Shown here in pieces: positions 17,250-25,412 of a stretch of 64,000 bases of DNA. The position numbers and the translations under genes are program-made. The DNA is from an uncultured Robinsoniella sp. (lineage in GTDB: Bacteria > Bacillota > Clostridia > Lachnospirales > Lachnospiraceae): assembly GCA_900540475.1 (NCBI GenBank), contig UQGG01000007.1, positions 1-64,000 on the forward strand, given 5' to 3'. Each line of letters starts with the position of its first letter. Within the stretch, counting starts at the first letter, position 1. The notes beneath the pieces are model-generated. The model did no database searches, was not told the origin of the DNA, and saw only the letters and a program-made list of their open reading frames with translations.

Positions 17250-17561
17250 TTACCCCTCTACTAGTTTTTTTAATACCTCGGCAGCTAACTTTTTGTGGTT
17301 TACATTATAGTCAGCTTCCAGATTCGTTACCAAACGCTGAGTCTCAGTCTTTAACTTGGCAAGGTCTTTTTCCATTTCCTTTTGAAGATCTGCTTGCAGC
17401 TGCTTGAGCTTTTGTTCGGTATCTGCATCTACTTCGGCATCATATTTCTGCAATTCATCATGCAGCTCATCGTCCAGCTCTTTTTTCTGAGCGTTTGCTT
17501 CATCGATAATCCTGACAGATGCTGCCTCGATTTCAGATAATCGGTTCACAACCATATCCAT
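17250..17561 (-). CDS. V-type ATPase peripheral-stalk subunit (G/H type)
   Basis: A 103-residue, almost fully helical, highly charged protein (Glu, Lys, Ala, Gln-rich heptads) that should pair with subunit E as the peripheral stalk. It is the first gene of the operon, four bases ahead of subunit C, with GGAGGG upstream. Naming varies between species (G, H or NtpF), so no symbol is given. AT-rich DNA upstream contains TATAAT on the minus strand near 17592-17600, a likely operon promoter. Confidence 0.82.
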   Translation of the reverse strand: MDMVVNRLSEIEAASVRIIDEANAQKKELDDELHDELQKYDAEVDADTEQKLKQLQADLQKEMEKDLAKLKTETQRLVTNLEADYNVNHKKLAAEVLKKLVEG

Positions 17562-17806
17562 AATTCATGCCCTCCTATCTATTCAATATTCATTATATAA
17601 TCATACACCATTTTCAAAAAAAATCTATAATAAAATTACCAAAATTAAAAAAAATATAATTTATTTTTTGTATATTATTAAGTTTTGTGTTACAATCATT
17701 CTTGGCTATACAGTAAAAGTGCTTCTTAGAAGGCTTGACAACTGTGAAATGTTTACAAAAGACTATTTTGAAAACTTCAGAAAAAAATAATAATGTAAGG
17801 AGAAGC

Positions 17807-17860
17807 ATGAATTTCATGCAGAGAAATTATGAGATTGAGAAATATTCCAAGAGCAGATGA
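17807..17860 (+). CDS. 17-codon upstream ORF overlapping the trmB start
   Basis: ATG at 17807 has a strong AAGGAG 4 bases upstream and runs 17 codons (MNFMQRNYEIEKYSKSR) to TGA at 17858-17860. It overlaps the first 32 bases of trmB in another frame. The only good ribosome site here serves this mini-ORF, while the family-consistent trmB start at 17829 has only a weak AGAGA. It may be a leader that couples or attenuates trmB translation. It could instead be chance with a mis-spaced ribosome site. Confidence 0.4.
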   Translation: MNFMQRNYEIEKYSKSR

Positions 17861-18494
17861 AATTATAGCAAAAAGCAGTTATGTAATCCAAGATGGTAAA
17901 ACGGTGAGAGGCGCATGGAAACAAGCATTTGGCAATGATCACCCAATTCATATAGAAGTTGGAATGGGGAAGGGGAGGTTTATTACCCAGTTGGCGTTCG
18001 ATCATCCTGAAATAAATTATGTGGGAATCGAAAGGTATTCCAGTGTTCTTCTCAGGGCATTAGAAAAAAGAGAAACTATGACTGAACTTCAGAATTTATT
18101 TTTCATGTGTATAGATGCCAGAGAACTGCCGGAAATCTTTGGGGAAAATGAAGTGGAACGCATCTATTTAAATTTCTCGGATCCCTGGCCAAAGGACCGG
18201 CATGCAAAGAGAAGACTCCCTTCCAGAGAGTTTTTGAGCCGATATGACAAAATTCTGGTGCCGGAGGGAACCGTGGAATTTAAAACAGACAACAGAGGGC
18301 TGTTTGATTTTGCATTGGAGGAAGTGGAACCTGCGGGATGGAACCTGGATGCATGTACGTTTGATCTGCATCATGATGCAGTATTGTCAGAGGGGAACGT
18401 CATGACAGAATATGAAGAAAAGTTCTCGGCACTTGGCAACCCTATTCATAAGATGATCGTATCAAGAGTAAAGAATAAACCTGCACAGGATTAA
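17829..18494 (+). CDS. trmB: tRNA (guanine-46-N7)-methyltransferase
   Basis: A 221-residue SAM-dependent enzyme that makes m7G46 in the tRNA variable loop. Family motifs are intact: HIEVGMGKGRFI (SAM site), YLNFSDPWPKDRHAKRRL, FKTDNRGLF and the C-terminal TEYEEKFSALGNPI. The start MRLRNIPRADE matches the family, so 17829 is chosen although the strong ribosome site upstream fits a different frame. Confidence 0.93.
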   Translation: MRLRNIPRADEIIAKSSYVIQDGKTVRGAWKQAFGNDHPIHIEVGMGKGRFITQLAFDHPEINYVGIERYSSVLLRALEKRETMTELQNLFFMCIDARELPEIFGENEVERIYLNFSDPWPKDRHAKRRLPSREFLSRYDKILVPEGTVEFKTDNRGLFDFALEEVEPAGWNLDACTFDLHHDAVLSEGNVMTEYEEKFSALGNPIHKMIVSRVKNKPAQD

Positions 18495-18540
18495 TGGACT
18501 GGAATATACTATAGTAAATGCTTATGATGGGTGAGAAGGC

Positions 18541-18684
18541 ATGATTAAGAATAAAAGCCTGAAACAAAAAGTGGAAAGATTCTTCAATGATAAAACAACA
18601 ATGGACCGCCAGTTACTGGCAATTAAAAAGTCTGTTGATGAGGTGAGCAGTAAATTAAAGGGTGAGGATAAAAAGAAGGGGTAA
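18541..18684 (+). CDS. Small 47-residue hypothetical protein
   Basis: MIKNKSLKQKVERFFNDK begins a 47-residue, highly charged, helical and strongly basic protein (13 Lys) ending in GEDKKKG. An AAGG lies only 3 bases upstream of the ATG, a weak site. It sits 46 bp after trmB on the same strand. Its stop codon lies inside the hairpin of the terminator, so the two genes probably share a transcript. I do not recognise the family. Confidence 0.5.
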   Translation: MIKNKSLKQKVERFFNDKTTMDRQLLAIKKSVDEVSSKLKGEDKKKG

Positions 18685-18712
18685 TCTGCCGTATGGCGGA
18701 TTACTCCTTTTT
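18681..18712 (+). terminator. Intrinsic terminator after trmB
   Basis: GTAATCTGCC-GTAT-GGCGGATTAC stem (one wobble pair) followed by TCC and a T7 run. It overlaps the stop of the 47-residue ORF. Confidence 0.85.
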
Positions 18713-18738
18713 TTATCTTCATATGATTATCATAATCT

Positions 18739-20184
18739 TTATTCAATATTAAAATCGTGGCTGTTCCTAAAGTTTCTTTTTTCAAGGCGGTACTGCAGAA
18801 AACGGTTCAGAAGATACCGTAATACAGCGATGACAGGAACGCCCAGGAACATACCCAGAACCCCTGCAATACTTCCGCCTATGGTTATGGCAAAGATAAT
18901 CCACAGTGGTTTCAGACCGGTAGAATCTCCGAGAATCTTGGGACCCAGAATCAAACCGTCAAACTGCTGCAGTACCAGGATCAGGATAGCGAAGATCAGG
19001 GCTTTAATCGGACTTACCAATAACATGATCAAAACACCCGGCACGGCTCCGATAAATGGTCCGAAATAAGGAATCATGTTGGTTACGCCTACAATGGCAC
19101 TGATCAGAACCGCGTAGGGCAGCTGGCAAAGGCTCATGATAACAAAGCAGAGCAGACCAATGATCAGGGAGTCTATCGCCTTACCAATAATAAAACTGCT
19201 GAACAGCTGGTTACAGGTTTTCAGCGTATCAATTGTTGAACTGATATGCTTAACCGGAACAAATGCGTAGATAATTCCCTTTATGGAATTCAACAGCGGT
19301 TTCTTGTCTGAAAGCATATAAATCGATACAATAATTGCGATAACCACATTTAAAATCCATTGTAAAATAGAAACGGATACGGTATAAAGCGCCGGAACAA
19401 GATTTGTGGCAAAATCTTTTAAATAGGTAATGAAATTTGGAATGGCATCATTGATTGCTTTTCTGATTACCTCCACATCCAGGTTCGGGAAATGTTCCTC
19501 CAGGTTATCAAAGAAGTGGTACACATTATCAACCGTTGTGGGAACGTAATTTACTAATTCTGTAATACTTTCTACGATCTGCGGTACTACAAAGAGCAGC
19601 GTGACAATAATCAGTCCCAGAAGCAGAATGTATGTAGTAGCAATGGATAAACCCTTGCATACCGACTTGTTGCTGATCTTGCAGATCTTGTGGTAGAACT
19701 CATATACCTTTTTCACGGCCGGATTCAAAATGAATGCAATTAATGCTCCGATGAAAAACGGCATCAGAATGTTTGTGACATCCTTTAGAAATTTTAACGT
19801 ACCGTCCAGCGAAACAAAGATCTTGACGATAATGGCACCAAAAAATATAACCGCAATTGCGTAAACACATATGGTGAAATAGCGGTTGCTGGCATGAAAC
19901 TTTCTGTTCGGGTTTTCCGGATCGTAAGGTTCATGGGTTGAATTACAATTACATTCGTTTTTCGTTGAGGTACTATTTCGGATTCCCGGTTCCGCCTGAT
20001 GTGTTTGGTCATTTTGCTGTGGTTCATCAGCTATAAAATCATGCAAACCAGCATCAGATTCCGCATCCTGATCCGCCGAAGCGGCAATATCATCGGTGTT
20101 CTTTCTGTGCTTCCTTCTTAGCAGTGTATGTTTGTTATATTCTTGTGAAGCCTGCTGATGCTTTGTTGACTTTTCATTGTCCAT
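18739..20184 (-). CDS. AI-2E family membrane transporter
   Basis: A 481-residue polytopic protein. A hydrophilic, charged N-terminal tail of about 85 residues precedes eight or so membrane helices (from FTICVYAIAVIFFGAIIVKIF on). The family core is present (PYFGPFIGAVPGVLIMLL, LGPKILGDSTGLKPLWIIFAI, GSIAGVLGMFLGVPVIAVLRYLL). Members export diverse small molecules or serve as Na+/H+ antiporters; the substrate is unknown. The ATG at 20184 is chosen: an upstream in-frame TTG at 20202 would overlap the GAGGTG ribosome site. Confidence 0.85.
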   Translation of the reverse strand: MDNEKSTKHQQASQEYNKHTLLRRKHRKNTDDIAASADQDAESDAGLHDFIADEPQQNDQTHQAEPGIRNSTSTKNECNCNSTHEPYDPENPNRKFHASNRYFTICVYAIAVIFFGAIIVKIFVSLDGTLKFLKDVTNILMPFFIGALIAFILNPAVKKVYEFYHKICKISNKSVCKGLSIATTYILLLGLIIVTLLFVVPQIVESITELVNYVPTTVDNVYHFFDNLEEHFPNLDVEVIRKAINDAIPNFITYLKDFATNLVPALYTVSVSILQWILNVVIAIIVSIYMLSDKKPLLNSIKGIIYAFVPVKHISSTIDTLKTCNQLFSSFIIGKAIDSLIIGLLCFVIMSLCQLPYAVLISAIVGVTNMIPYFGPFIGAVPGVLIMLLVSPIKALIFAILILVLQQFDGLILGPKILGDSTGLKPLWIIFAITIGGSIAGVLGMFLGVPVIAVLRYLLNRFLQYRLEKRNFRNSHDFNIE

Positions 20185-20338
20185 ATTACCTGTGCACCTC
20201 AAATTTCTTTAATAATTTCTATAAAAAAATTGTCGCTTTACGCGTATTTTTCCCTAGTTTATATACATTATAAATGGTTTACAGAAATCATTCAAGGGAA
20301 TACAAAAAAATATTTCTTATATTTTTATAAAAAACTAC

Positions 20339-20367
20339 TTGCAATTCTCGAAATTATATAATATAAT
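20339..20367 (+). promoter_or_regulatory. tRNA-Lys promoter
   Basis: TTGCAA (20339-20344), 17-bp spacer, perfect TATAAT (20362-20367), about 48 bp ahead of the mature tRNA. Confidence 0.7.
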
Positions 20368-20414
20368 ATCCCTTGCGTTGAGGAATTACCTCAGCATAAA
20401 CAAAATATCGACAA

Positions 20415-20487
20415 GCGCTTTTAGCTCAGCTGGTAGAGCACCTGACTCTTAATCAGGGTGTCCAGGGTTCGAGCCCCTGAAGGCGCA
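20415..20487 (+). tRNA. tRNA-Lys (anticodon CTT)
   Basis: A 73-nt cloverleaf: acceptor GCGCTTT / AAGGCGC (one wobble), D arm GCTC / GAGC, anticodon stem CCTGA / TCAGG with loop CTCTTAA (anticodon CTT, reads AAG), and T arm CAGGG-TTCGAGC-CCCTG. The discriminator base is A; CCA is not encoded. A terminator follows. Confidence 0.95.
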
Positions 20488-20490
20488 TGA

Positions 20491-20537
20491 AACACTAACT
20501 TTTTGGACGTATGGGCCTTGGGGTTGGTGTTTTTTGT
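20491..20537 (+). terminator. Terminator after tRNA-Lys
   Basis: AACACTAAC (20491-20499) pairs with GTTGGTGTT (20523-20531), followed by a T run. Confidence 0.75.
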
Positions 20538-20555
20538 TGCCTGAAATGAAAGAGG

Positions 20556-20948
20556 TCAGAGGGAAAGCATTTCCCTCAGTCCATTAATAACGGGCCGATT
20601 AGCCGGGAGCCATTCCACGGTATCCAGATGATCTTTATCCAGCCATTTTGCACCATTATGCTCCAGTAGCGTAATGGTGCCTTTTTTTATACTGCATAGA
20701 TAGCAGTGCATAGTCAGGTGAAAATCGGGATAGTCGTATTCCGTTGTCATAAACAGTTTTTGGGGAATTACTTCCACAGCTAATTCTTCCTGCAGTTCCC
20801 GGATCAGTGCATCTTCGGTGGTTTCGCCGGACTCGATTTTCCCGCCGGGAAACTCCCACAGATTTATAAACTGTCCGTAACCTCTGCGGGTAGTCAGGAT
20901 TTTGTGATCCTTCATTATAATGGCAATTGCGATTTCAACCTGTTTCAT
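20556..20948 (-). CDS. mutT: MutT-type Nudix hydrolase (8-oxo-dGTP diphosphatase)
   Basis: A 130-residue nucleotide-pool sanitiser that would hydrolyse 8-oxo-dGTP to the monophosphate. The Nudix box is at 36-58 (GGKIESGETTEDALIRELQEE), with the usual Gly after the EE pair replaced by Ala57; the metal-binding Glu residues are kept. The ATG at 20948 is preferred because GGAGGTG lies just upstream; the in-frame extension further upstream has no support. It is convergent with the tRNA gene. Confidence 0.85.
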   Translation of the reverse strand: MKQVEIAIAIIMKDHKILTTRRGYGQFINLWEFPGGKIESGETTEDALIRELQEELAVEVIPQKLFMTTEYDYPDFHLTMHCYLCSIKKGTITLLEHNGAKWLDKDHLDTVEWLPANRPVINGLREMLSL

Positions 20949-21144
20949 AAGCACCTCCGGGAAATTATTATTTTCAATTATAGCATGAGTTTTTCGGGTA
21001 TGCAATGAATGCTGCACTTTCAACCGCACGTACTATACCGGAAATAAATAGCAATACGCAGCATAACATTTTCCATCAAGTGAATATGGCGAAAAAGGTC
21101 ACTTTATGGTATAGTGAAAGAAAACAGATGAAAAGGAGACTGCC

Positions 21145-21411
21145 ATGCAAAAAGTATTAATGATGATTTTAAAAGACTGCCCGCATTGCCATAAGGCACT
21201 GGCACTTATGGAGGAACTGAAAACAGAGCATCCAGAGTATGGAAAGGCAGAGGTCAGAATCGCAGATGAATCAGTGGAAACAGAGCTTGCAGAATCTCTG
21301 GATTACTGGTATGTTCCCACCTTTTATGTGGGGGATAAAAAGGTGCATGAAGGCGTTCCAACCAAAGAAAAGGTGGAAAAAGTTTTTAAAGAGGCGTTGA
21401 CGGGGTTATGA
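21145..21411 (+). CDS. Thioredoxin/glutaredoxin-fold protein
   Basis: An 88-residue single-domain protein with the redox motif CPHC (residues 12-15) and the cis-Pro loop YVPTFYVG. It looks like a small glutaredoxin-like oxidoreductase, though the partner is unknown. AAGGAG precedes the start. The last codons overlap nth (ATGA), so the two are translationally coupled, a link that may reflect the redox-sensitive FeS cluster of Nth (inference). Confidence 0.8.
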   Translation: MQKVLMMILKDCPHCHKALALMEELKTEHPEYGKAEVRIADESVETELAESLDYWYVPTFYVGDKKVHEGVPTKEKVEKVFKEALTGL

Positions 21412-22076
21412 TGAAAAAATTACAGGTAAATAAAATATTAGATAAACTGGATGAAATGTATGGAGTGGATAAGGATGGATTTCTCCACAGAGAGCCCTGG
21501 CAGCTCCTTCTGGCAATTATGATGAGTGCCCAGAGCACCGATGCCCAGGTAGATTTGGTACTTCCGGCACTTTATGACAGATATCAGAAAGTGGAAGAGA
21601 TGGCCAAGGCTGAGATTGAGGAGCTGGAAGGAATGATTAAGACCATCGGGCTTTACCACAGTAAGGCTAAAAATATGAAAAAATGCTGTCAGCAGCTGGT
21701 GGCAGAGTACAACGGACAGGTTCCGGATAACCGTGAGGATTTAATGAAACTGGCAGGGGTAGGAAGAAAGACCGCCAATCTATTTATGTCAGATGCATAT
21801 GGTGTCCCTGAGATCACGGTGGATACCCATGTGAACCGGATATCGAACAAACTGGGCTGGGCGCATCATTCGGATCCGCTGAAAGTGGAACTGGAATTAC
21901 AGAAAGTGCTGCCAAAGGATCACTGGATCAGGATCAATATACAGCTTATCCGTCATGGGCGTGCGGTATGTAAAGCCAGGAAGCCTATGTGTGGGAATTG
22001 TGCACTTTCAGAATGGTGTGAATTCCAACTGGCTGAAAATCAGTTAATCAAAAGTAATAAATCAAAAGCAGTGTAA
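21408..22076 (+). CDS. nth: Endonuclease III (base-excision repair)
   Basis: A 222-residue DNA glycosylase/AP lyase that removes oxidised pyrimidines. The helix-hairpin-helix LAGVGRKTAN holds the catalytic Lys, VDTHVNRISNKLGW has the catalytic Asp, and the C-terminal C-x6-C-x2-C-x5-C binds a [4Fe-4S] cluster. Two consecutive ATG codons occur; the first overlaps the upstream stop. All key residues are present. Confidence 0.95.
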   Translation: MMKKLQVNKILDKLDEMYGVDKDGFLHREPWQLLLAIMMSAQSTDAQVDLVLPALYDRYQKVEEMAKAEIEELEGMIKTIGLYHSKAKNMKKCCQQLVAEYNGQVPDNREDLMKLAGVGRKTANLFMSDAYGVPEITVDTHVNRISNKLGWAHHSDPLKVELELQKVLPKDHWIRINIQLIRHGRAVCKARKPMCGNCALSEWCEFQLAENQLIKSNKSKAV

Positions 22077-22092
22077 AAAAGTAAGAGGTGCA

Positions 22093-22338
22093 ATGATGAA
22101 AATAATCGCAATTCAGGATATCATAGACTGCAATCTAATGCTGAAAGAAAAGGAATTGGCATTTAAATTACATATAAGGGACGCCTGCGGCAAACAGTCC
22201 TTTTGGATAGAACCCCTTGGAAATGAAAGCGGGGAATTGCAGTATAAGGATATGTATCAGGCTTTGGAAGCTTTTTTCGGAGAAAGAGGATGTAAGATAT
22301 CATATAGTGAAGACAAGATTAATTTTTGGGTGGACTGA
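22093..22338 (+). CDS. Small RDAC-motif protein of unknown function
   Basis: An 81-residue soluble protein with the segment LHIRDACGKQSFWIEPLG, a pattern I associate with a small clostridial family named for its RDAC motif. It starts from ATG-ATG with AGAGGTG upstream and lies 16 bp after nth, so it may share its transcript. No catalytic motif is evident. Confidence 0.7.
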   Translation: MMKIIAIQDIIDCNLMLKEKELAFKLHIRDACGKQSFWIEPLGNESGELQYKDMYQALEAFFGERGCKISYSEDKINFWVD

Positions 22339-22419
22339 AAATGTTTTTGCATTTTTCTGTCATCTTTGGTATTATGGATGAGGTAAATTGTTAGTTGTTA
22401 TGAGATAGGAGTATGTATA

Positions 22420-23712
22420 ATGATAAAAATGGCTTTGATAGATGATGAACAATCTGTTCTTGAATGGCTTGAGAAGTCATTGCCCTGGGAACAGTGTGGA
22501 GTCAATCTTGTTGGAACAGCAGAAAATGGAAAACAAGGCCTGGATATCATCCAAAAAGAAATGCCGGATATTGTAATTACCAGCATAGACATGCCCATAA
22601 TGGATGGACTGGAAATGATGGAAAAAGCGGTCGGTATGGGAATAGATACGAAGTTTATTGTTTTAAGCGGATATAATGAATTTGAGAATGCCCAGGAAGC
22701 GATCCGGTATGGAGTAAAGGAATATCTTCCAAAGCCGGTAACGGAAGAGCAGATACTGGAAGCTGTGAAACGGGTATCCTGCCGGATTGAAGAGAGCAAA
22801 CGACGTATGGAATGGGTAAAGGAAATGTGCCAGGAACCGCACCAGGATCAGGATATGCTGACCATCGGACTTTTTCAACAGCTGATTATGCAGATCCCTG
22901 TCCAGGATGAAGTCATACAGGATTACCGGAAGCTGACGGGACATGGCGAGCGCACAAAATACCAGGTGATTTTAATCCGGGTAGAGGGGCAGGAAGCACT
23001 GTCAGATTCCATTGTTCGTATGATAGAAGAGTGTTTTCGAAAATATCATTTCGACGCAGCTGCGGTGAATTATCTGCCGGGGGAAATTATGCTGGTGATC
23101 AGTTATCTTGCAGATAACCTTTTGTATATCATCTTAAATGAAAATATGAAAAAAGTGACAAAGATGGTTTCAGACCGCCTGTATAAGGAATTCCAGCTGT
23201 CCTGTACCATTGGCATCAGTGAGATACAGAAAGGCCTGGAAAGTGTATATGGCTGTGCAAATCAGGCAAAGAATGCATTGGTTTTTACAACTTTAGAAGA
23301 AAATCACAATATAGTGTCTATCAGTAATCTGATGTTTGAGGATGAACAATACCATTCACCTATAAAACGGGAACGCCAGCTTTTGAATGCCCTGAAATCC
23401 GGGGATGCAGACGAAGCGGAAAACGTATTGGATTTGATCTATGAGGAATTTTCCGAACAAAAGAAAAATTCATTGTCCATAAATAAAAAGATATGTACCG
23501 AATTAATTGTGGTATGTATCAAGGGGATTTATCCACTGGGCATGTGCCTGAACGAGCTGTTCCAGACAGAAGATGATCCGATCTATCTGATACATGATCA
23601 GAAAAGCATTACGGATGTTAAGAATATCGTGTACCGGGCGGTTCGACAGATGGCAGAGTGTATTGGAGACAAAAAATGTAAAGTACCGGAAAATGATGCC
23701 GGAAATAAATAA
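22420..23712 (+). CDS. Degenerate YesN-type response regulator, no phospho-Asp and no HTH
   Basis: A 430-residue protein. Residues 1-120 form a CheY-like receiver with the acidic pair (IDDEQ), the switch Ser (VLSGYNEF) and the Lys (LPKPV), but where regulators of this class read TD(I) it reads ITSIDMPIMDG, so the phospho-acceptor Asp is Ser. The middle region (about 150-410) matches the linker of YesN-like regulators. The protein ends at ENDAGNK with no AraC helix-turn-helix, and a terminator follows directly. It probably works by protein contact, perhaps on the neighbouring sugar systems, or is decaying. RBS: GATAGGAG. Confidence 0.85.
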   Translation: MIKMALIDDEQSVLEWLEKSLPWEQCGVNLVGTAENGKQGLDIIQKEMPDIVITSIDMPIMDGLEMMEKAVGMGIDTKFIVLSGYNEFENAQEAIRYGVKEYLPKPVTEEQILEAVKRVSCRIEESKRRMEWVKEMCQEPHQDQDMLTIGLFQQLIMQIPVQDEVIQDYRKLTGHGERTKYQVILIRVEGQEALSDSIVRMIEECFRKYHFDAAAVNYLPGEIMLVISYLADNLLYIILNENMKKVTKMVSDRLYKEFQLSCTIGISEIQKGLESVYGCANQAKNALVFTTLEENHNIVSISNLMFEDEQYHSPIKRERQLLNALKSGDADEAENVLDLIYEEFSEQKKNSLSINKKICTELIVVCIKGIYPLGMCLNELFQTEDDPIYLIHDQKSITDVKNIVYRAVRQMAECIGDKKCKVPENDAGNK

Positions 23713-23728
23713 CACAATAAAAAAGAAG

Positions 23729-23770
23729 CACCGTACCTTTCACGAAAGATGGAAGATACGGTGTTTTTTA
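23729..23770 (+). terminator. Intrinsic terminator
   Basis: CACCGTA (23729-23735) pairs with TACGGTG (23757-23763), with further inner pairing, followed by a T6 run. Confidence 0.8.
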
Positions 23771-23888
23771 TGTTTTTTAATTTATGTTTCTTTTTTTGAT
23801 GAAAAAGTTAATTATCTTGATAAGTTCGTTCTTTGAAAATGATAAGATACAGGCAAGTTAAAACATTTCAGGAAAAGGAGGACGGACT

Positions 23889-25412
23889 GTGGCAAGTACG
23901 GTGGAATTTAAAAACATTATAAAAGAATTTCCCGGTGTCAGAGCACTTGACAATATAAGCTTTCGGGCAAACGGCGGAGAAGTAGTGGCGCTTGTGGGAG
24001 AAAACGGAGCGGGAAAAAGTACGCTGCTTAAGGTGCTGAATGGTGATTACCAGCCGGACGGAGGAGAATATTTAATTGATGGGGAAGCACGGCATTTTAA
24101 GACACCTCAGGAGGCAATCGCAGCAGGGGTAGGGATTATCTATCAGGAAAGGCAGATTATCCCTTATCTGACGGTTGCGGAAAATATCTTTATGGAAGAT
24201 ATTCCAGGAAAAAAAGGGGGCTGGGTAGATTTCAAACAACTTTACCGGGATGCGGCACAGATCATTGATGAATTTAAACTGCCGATCAAACCATCTGACC
24301 GGGTTAAAGACCTGTCGGTAGCCTATCAGCAGATGGTAGAGATCATGAAATCATACCGCAGGAATCCCAAGATTCTGGCATTTGATGAACCTACTGCCAG
24401 CCTGTCAGATGCAGAAATTGATACCCTGTTCCATATCATTGATAAACTGAGAAAAAAAGGAATTATTATTCTGTATGTCTCCCACCGGATGAAGGAAATT
24501 TTTCAGATAACGGATAAGCTGATTATAATGAAGGACGGCAAATACGTGGACACTTTAAATACAAAGGAAACCACCGAGAAAGAAATTGTCCGCCTTATGG
24601 TGGGAAGGAATCTGGGGGATATCTTTACGGATCTGGAGCGGAACCAAAATGTAGGCGGGGTGATGTTAAAAGCGGAGCATCTGACGAATGATTATATTAA
24701 GGATGTGAGTTTCCAGGTAAGAAAAGGGGAAATTCTTGGGTTTGCCGGACTTGTAGGTGCAGGCAGGACGGAGACTATGCGGGCGGTCTTTGGTGCGGAT
24801 GCCATACATAGCGGTTCAATTTGGCTGGATGGAGAAAATATAGAGCCAAAAGCACCGGAAGATGCGATTGCGAAAGGGATAGCGCTGTGCCCGGAAGACA
24901 GAAAAGACCAGGGGATTATTGGAGAGCGCAGCATTGAGGACAACATCAGCGTTGCAATATTAAACAGAATCAGCAGGTTCGGCTTCATTGACGGAAAAAA
25001 GGAAAAACAGATTGCCAGAGACGGAGTACGGGAGTTTAATGTGAAAACCCATTCCATAGATAAGAAGATAAAGGAACTGTCCGGAGGCAATCAGCAAAAG
25101 GTAATCCTGGCAAGATGGCTTGCAGCGAATCCTAAGGTACTGATCTTAGACGAACCTACCAAGGGGATTGATGTGGGTTCCAAATCTGAGATATATAAGA
25201 TGACCTGTGATCTGGCGAAGAAAGGAATTGCCGTAATCGTAGTCTCTTCCGAGCTTCCGGAAGTGCTTGGACTCTGCGACCGGATCATCGTGATGTGCCA
25301 GGGACATATCACAGGAGAAGTAATGCGGGAAGAAGCTACAGACGAAATGGTTTTGAGTCTGGCTATGAAAGACATGTTAGGAGGGAATGACAGTGAATCA
25401 GGCAGTAAATAA
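23889..25412 (+). CDS. Sugar ABC transporter ATP-binding protein (RbsA/MglA type)
   Basis: A 507-residue tandem ATPase that powers a CUT2-type sugar importer. Domain 1 has Walker A GENGAGKST (38-46) and LAFDEPTAS. Domain 2 has the degenerate GLVGAGRTE usual for this family, then LSGGNQQKV and LILDEPTKGID. It starts at GTG (23889), preceded by AAAAGGAGG. First gene of a four-gene operon; its end overlaps the permease by 26 bases. Confidence 0.93.
   Translation: MASTVEFKNIIKEFPGVRALDNISFRANGGEVVALVGENGAGKSTLLKVLNGDYQPDGGEYLIDGEARHFKTPQEAIAAGVGIIYQERQIIPYLTVAENIFMEDIPGKKGGWVDFKQLYRDAAQIIDEFKLPIKPSDRVKDLSVAYQQMVEIMKSYRRNPKILAFDEPTASLSDAEIDTLFHIIDKLRKKGIIILYVSHRMKEIFQITDKLIIMKDGKYVDTLNTKETTEKEIVRLMVGRNLGDIFTDLERNQNVGGVMLKAEHLTNDYIKDVSFQVRKGEILGFAGLVGAGRTETMRAVFGADAIHSGSIWLDGENIEPKAPEDAIAKGIALCPEDRKDQGIIGERSIEDNISVAILNRISRFGFIDGKKEKQIARDGVREFNVKTHSIDKKIKELSGGNQQKVILARWLAANPKVLILDEPTKGIDVGSKSEIYKMTCDLAKKGIAVIVVSSELPEVLGLCDRIIVMCQGHITGEVMREEATDEMVLSLAMKDMLGGNDSESGSK

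Noticed and set aside
23710..23728. Frameshift hiding an AraC domain in the degenerate regulator
   Set aside because: A terminator hairpin follows within 20 bp and no AraC-like sequence appears in any frame before the next operon.
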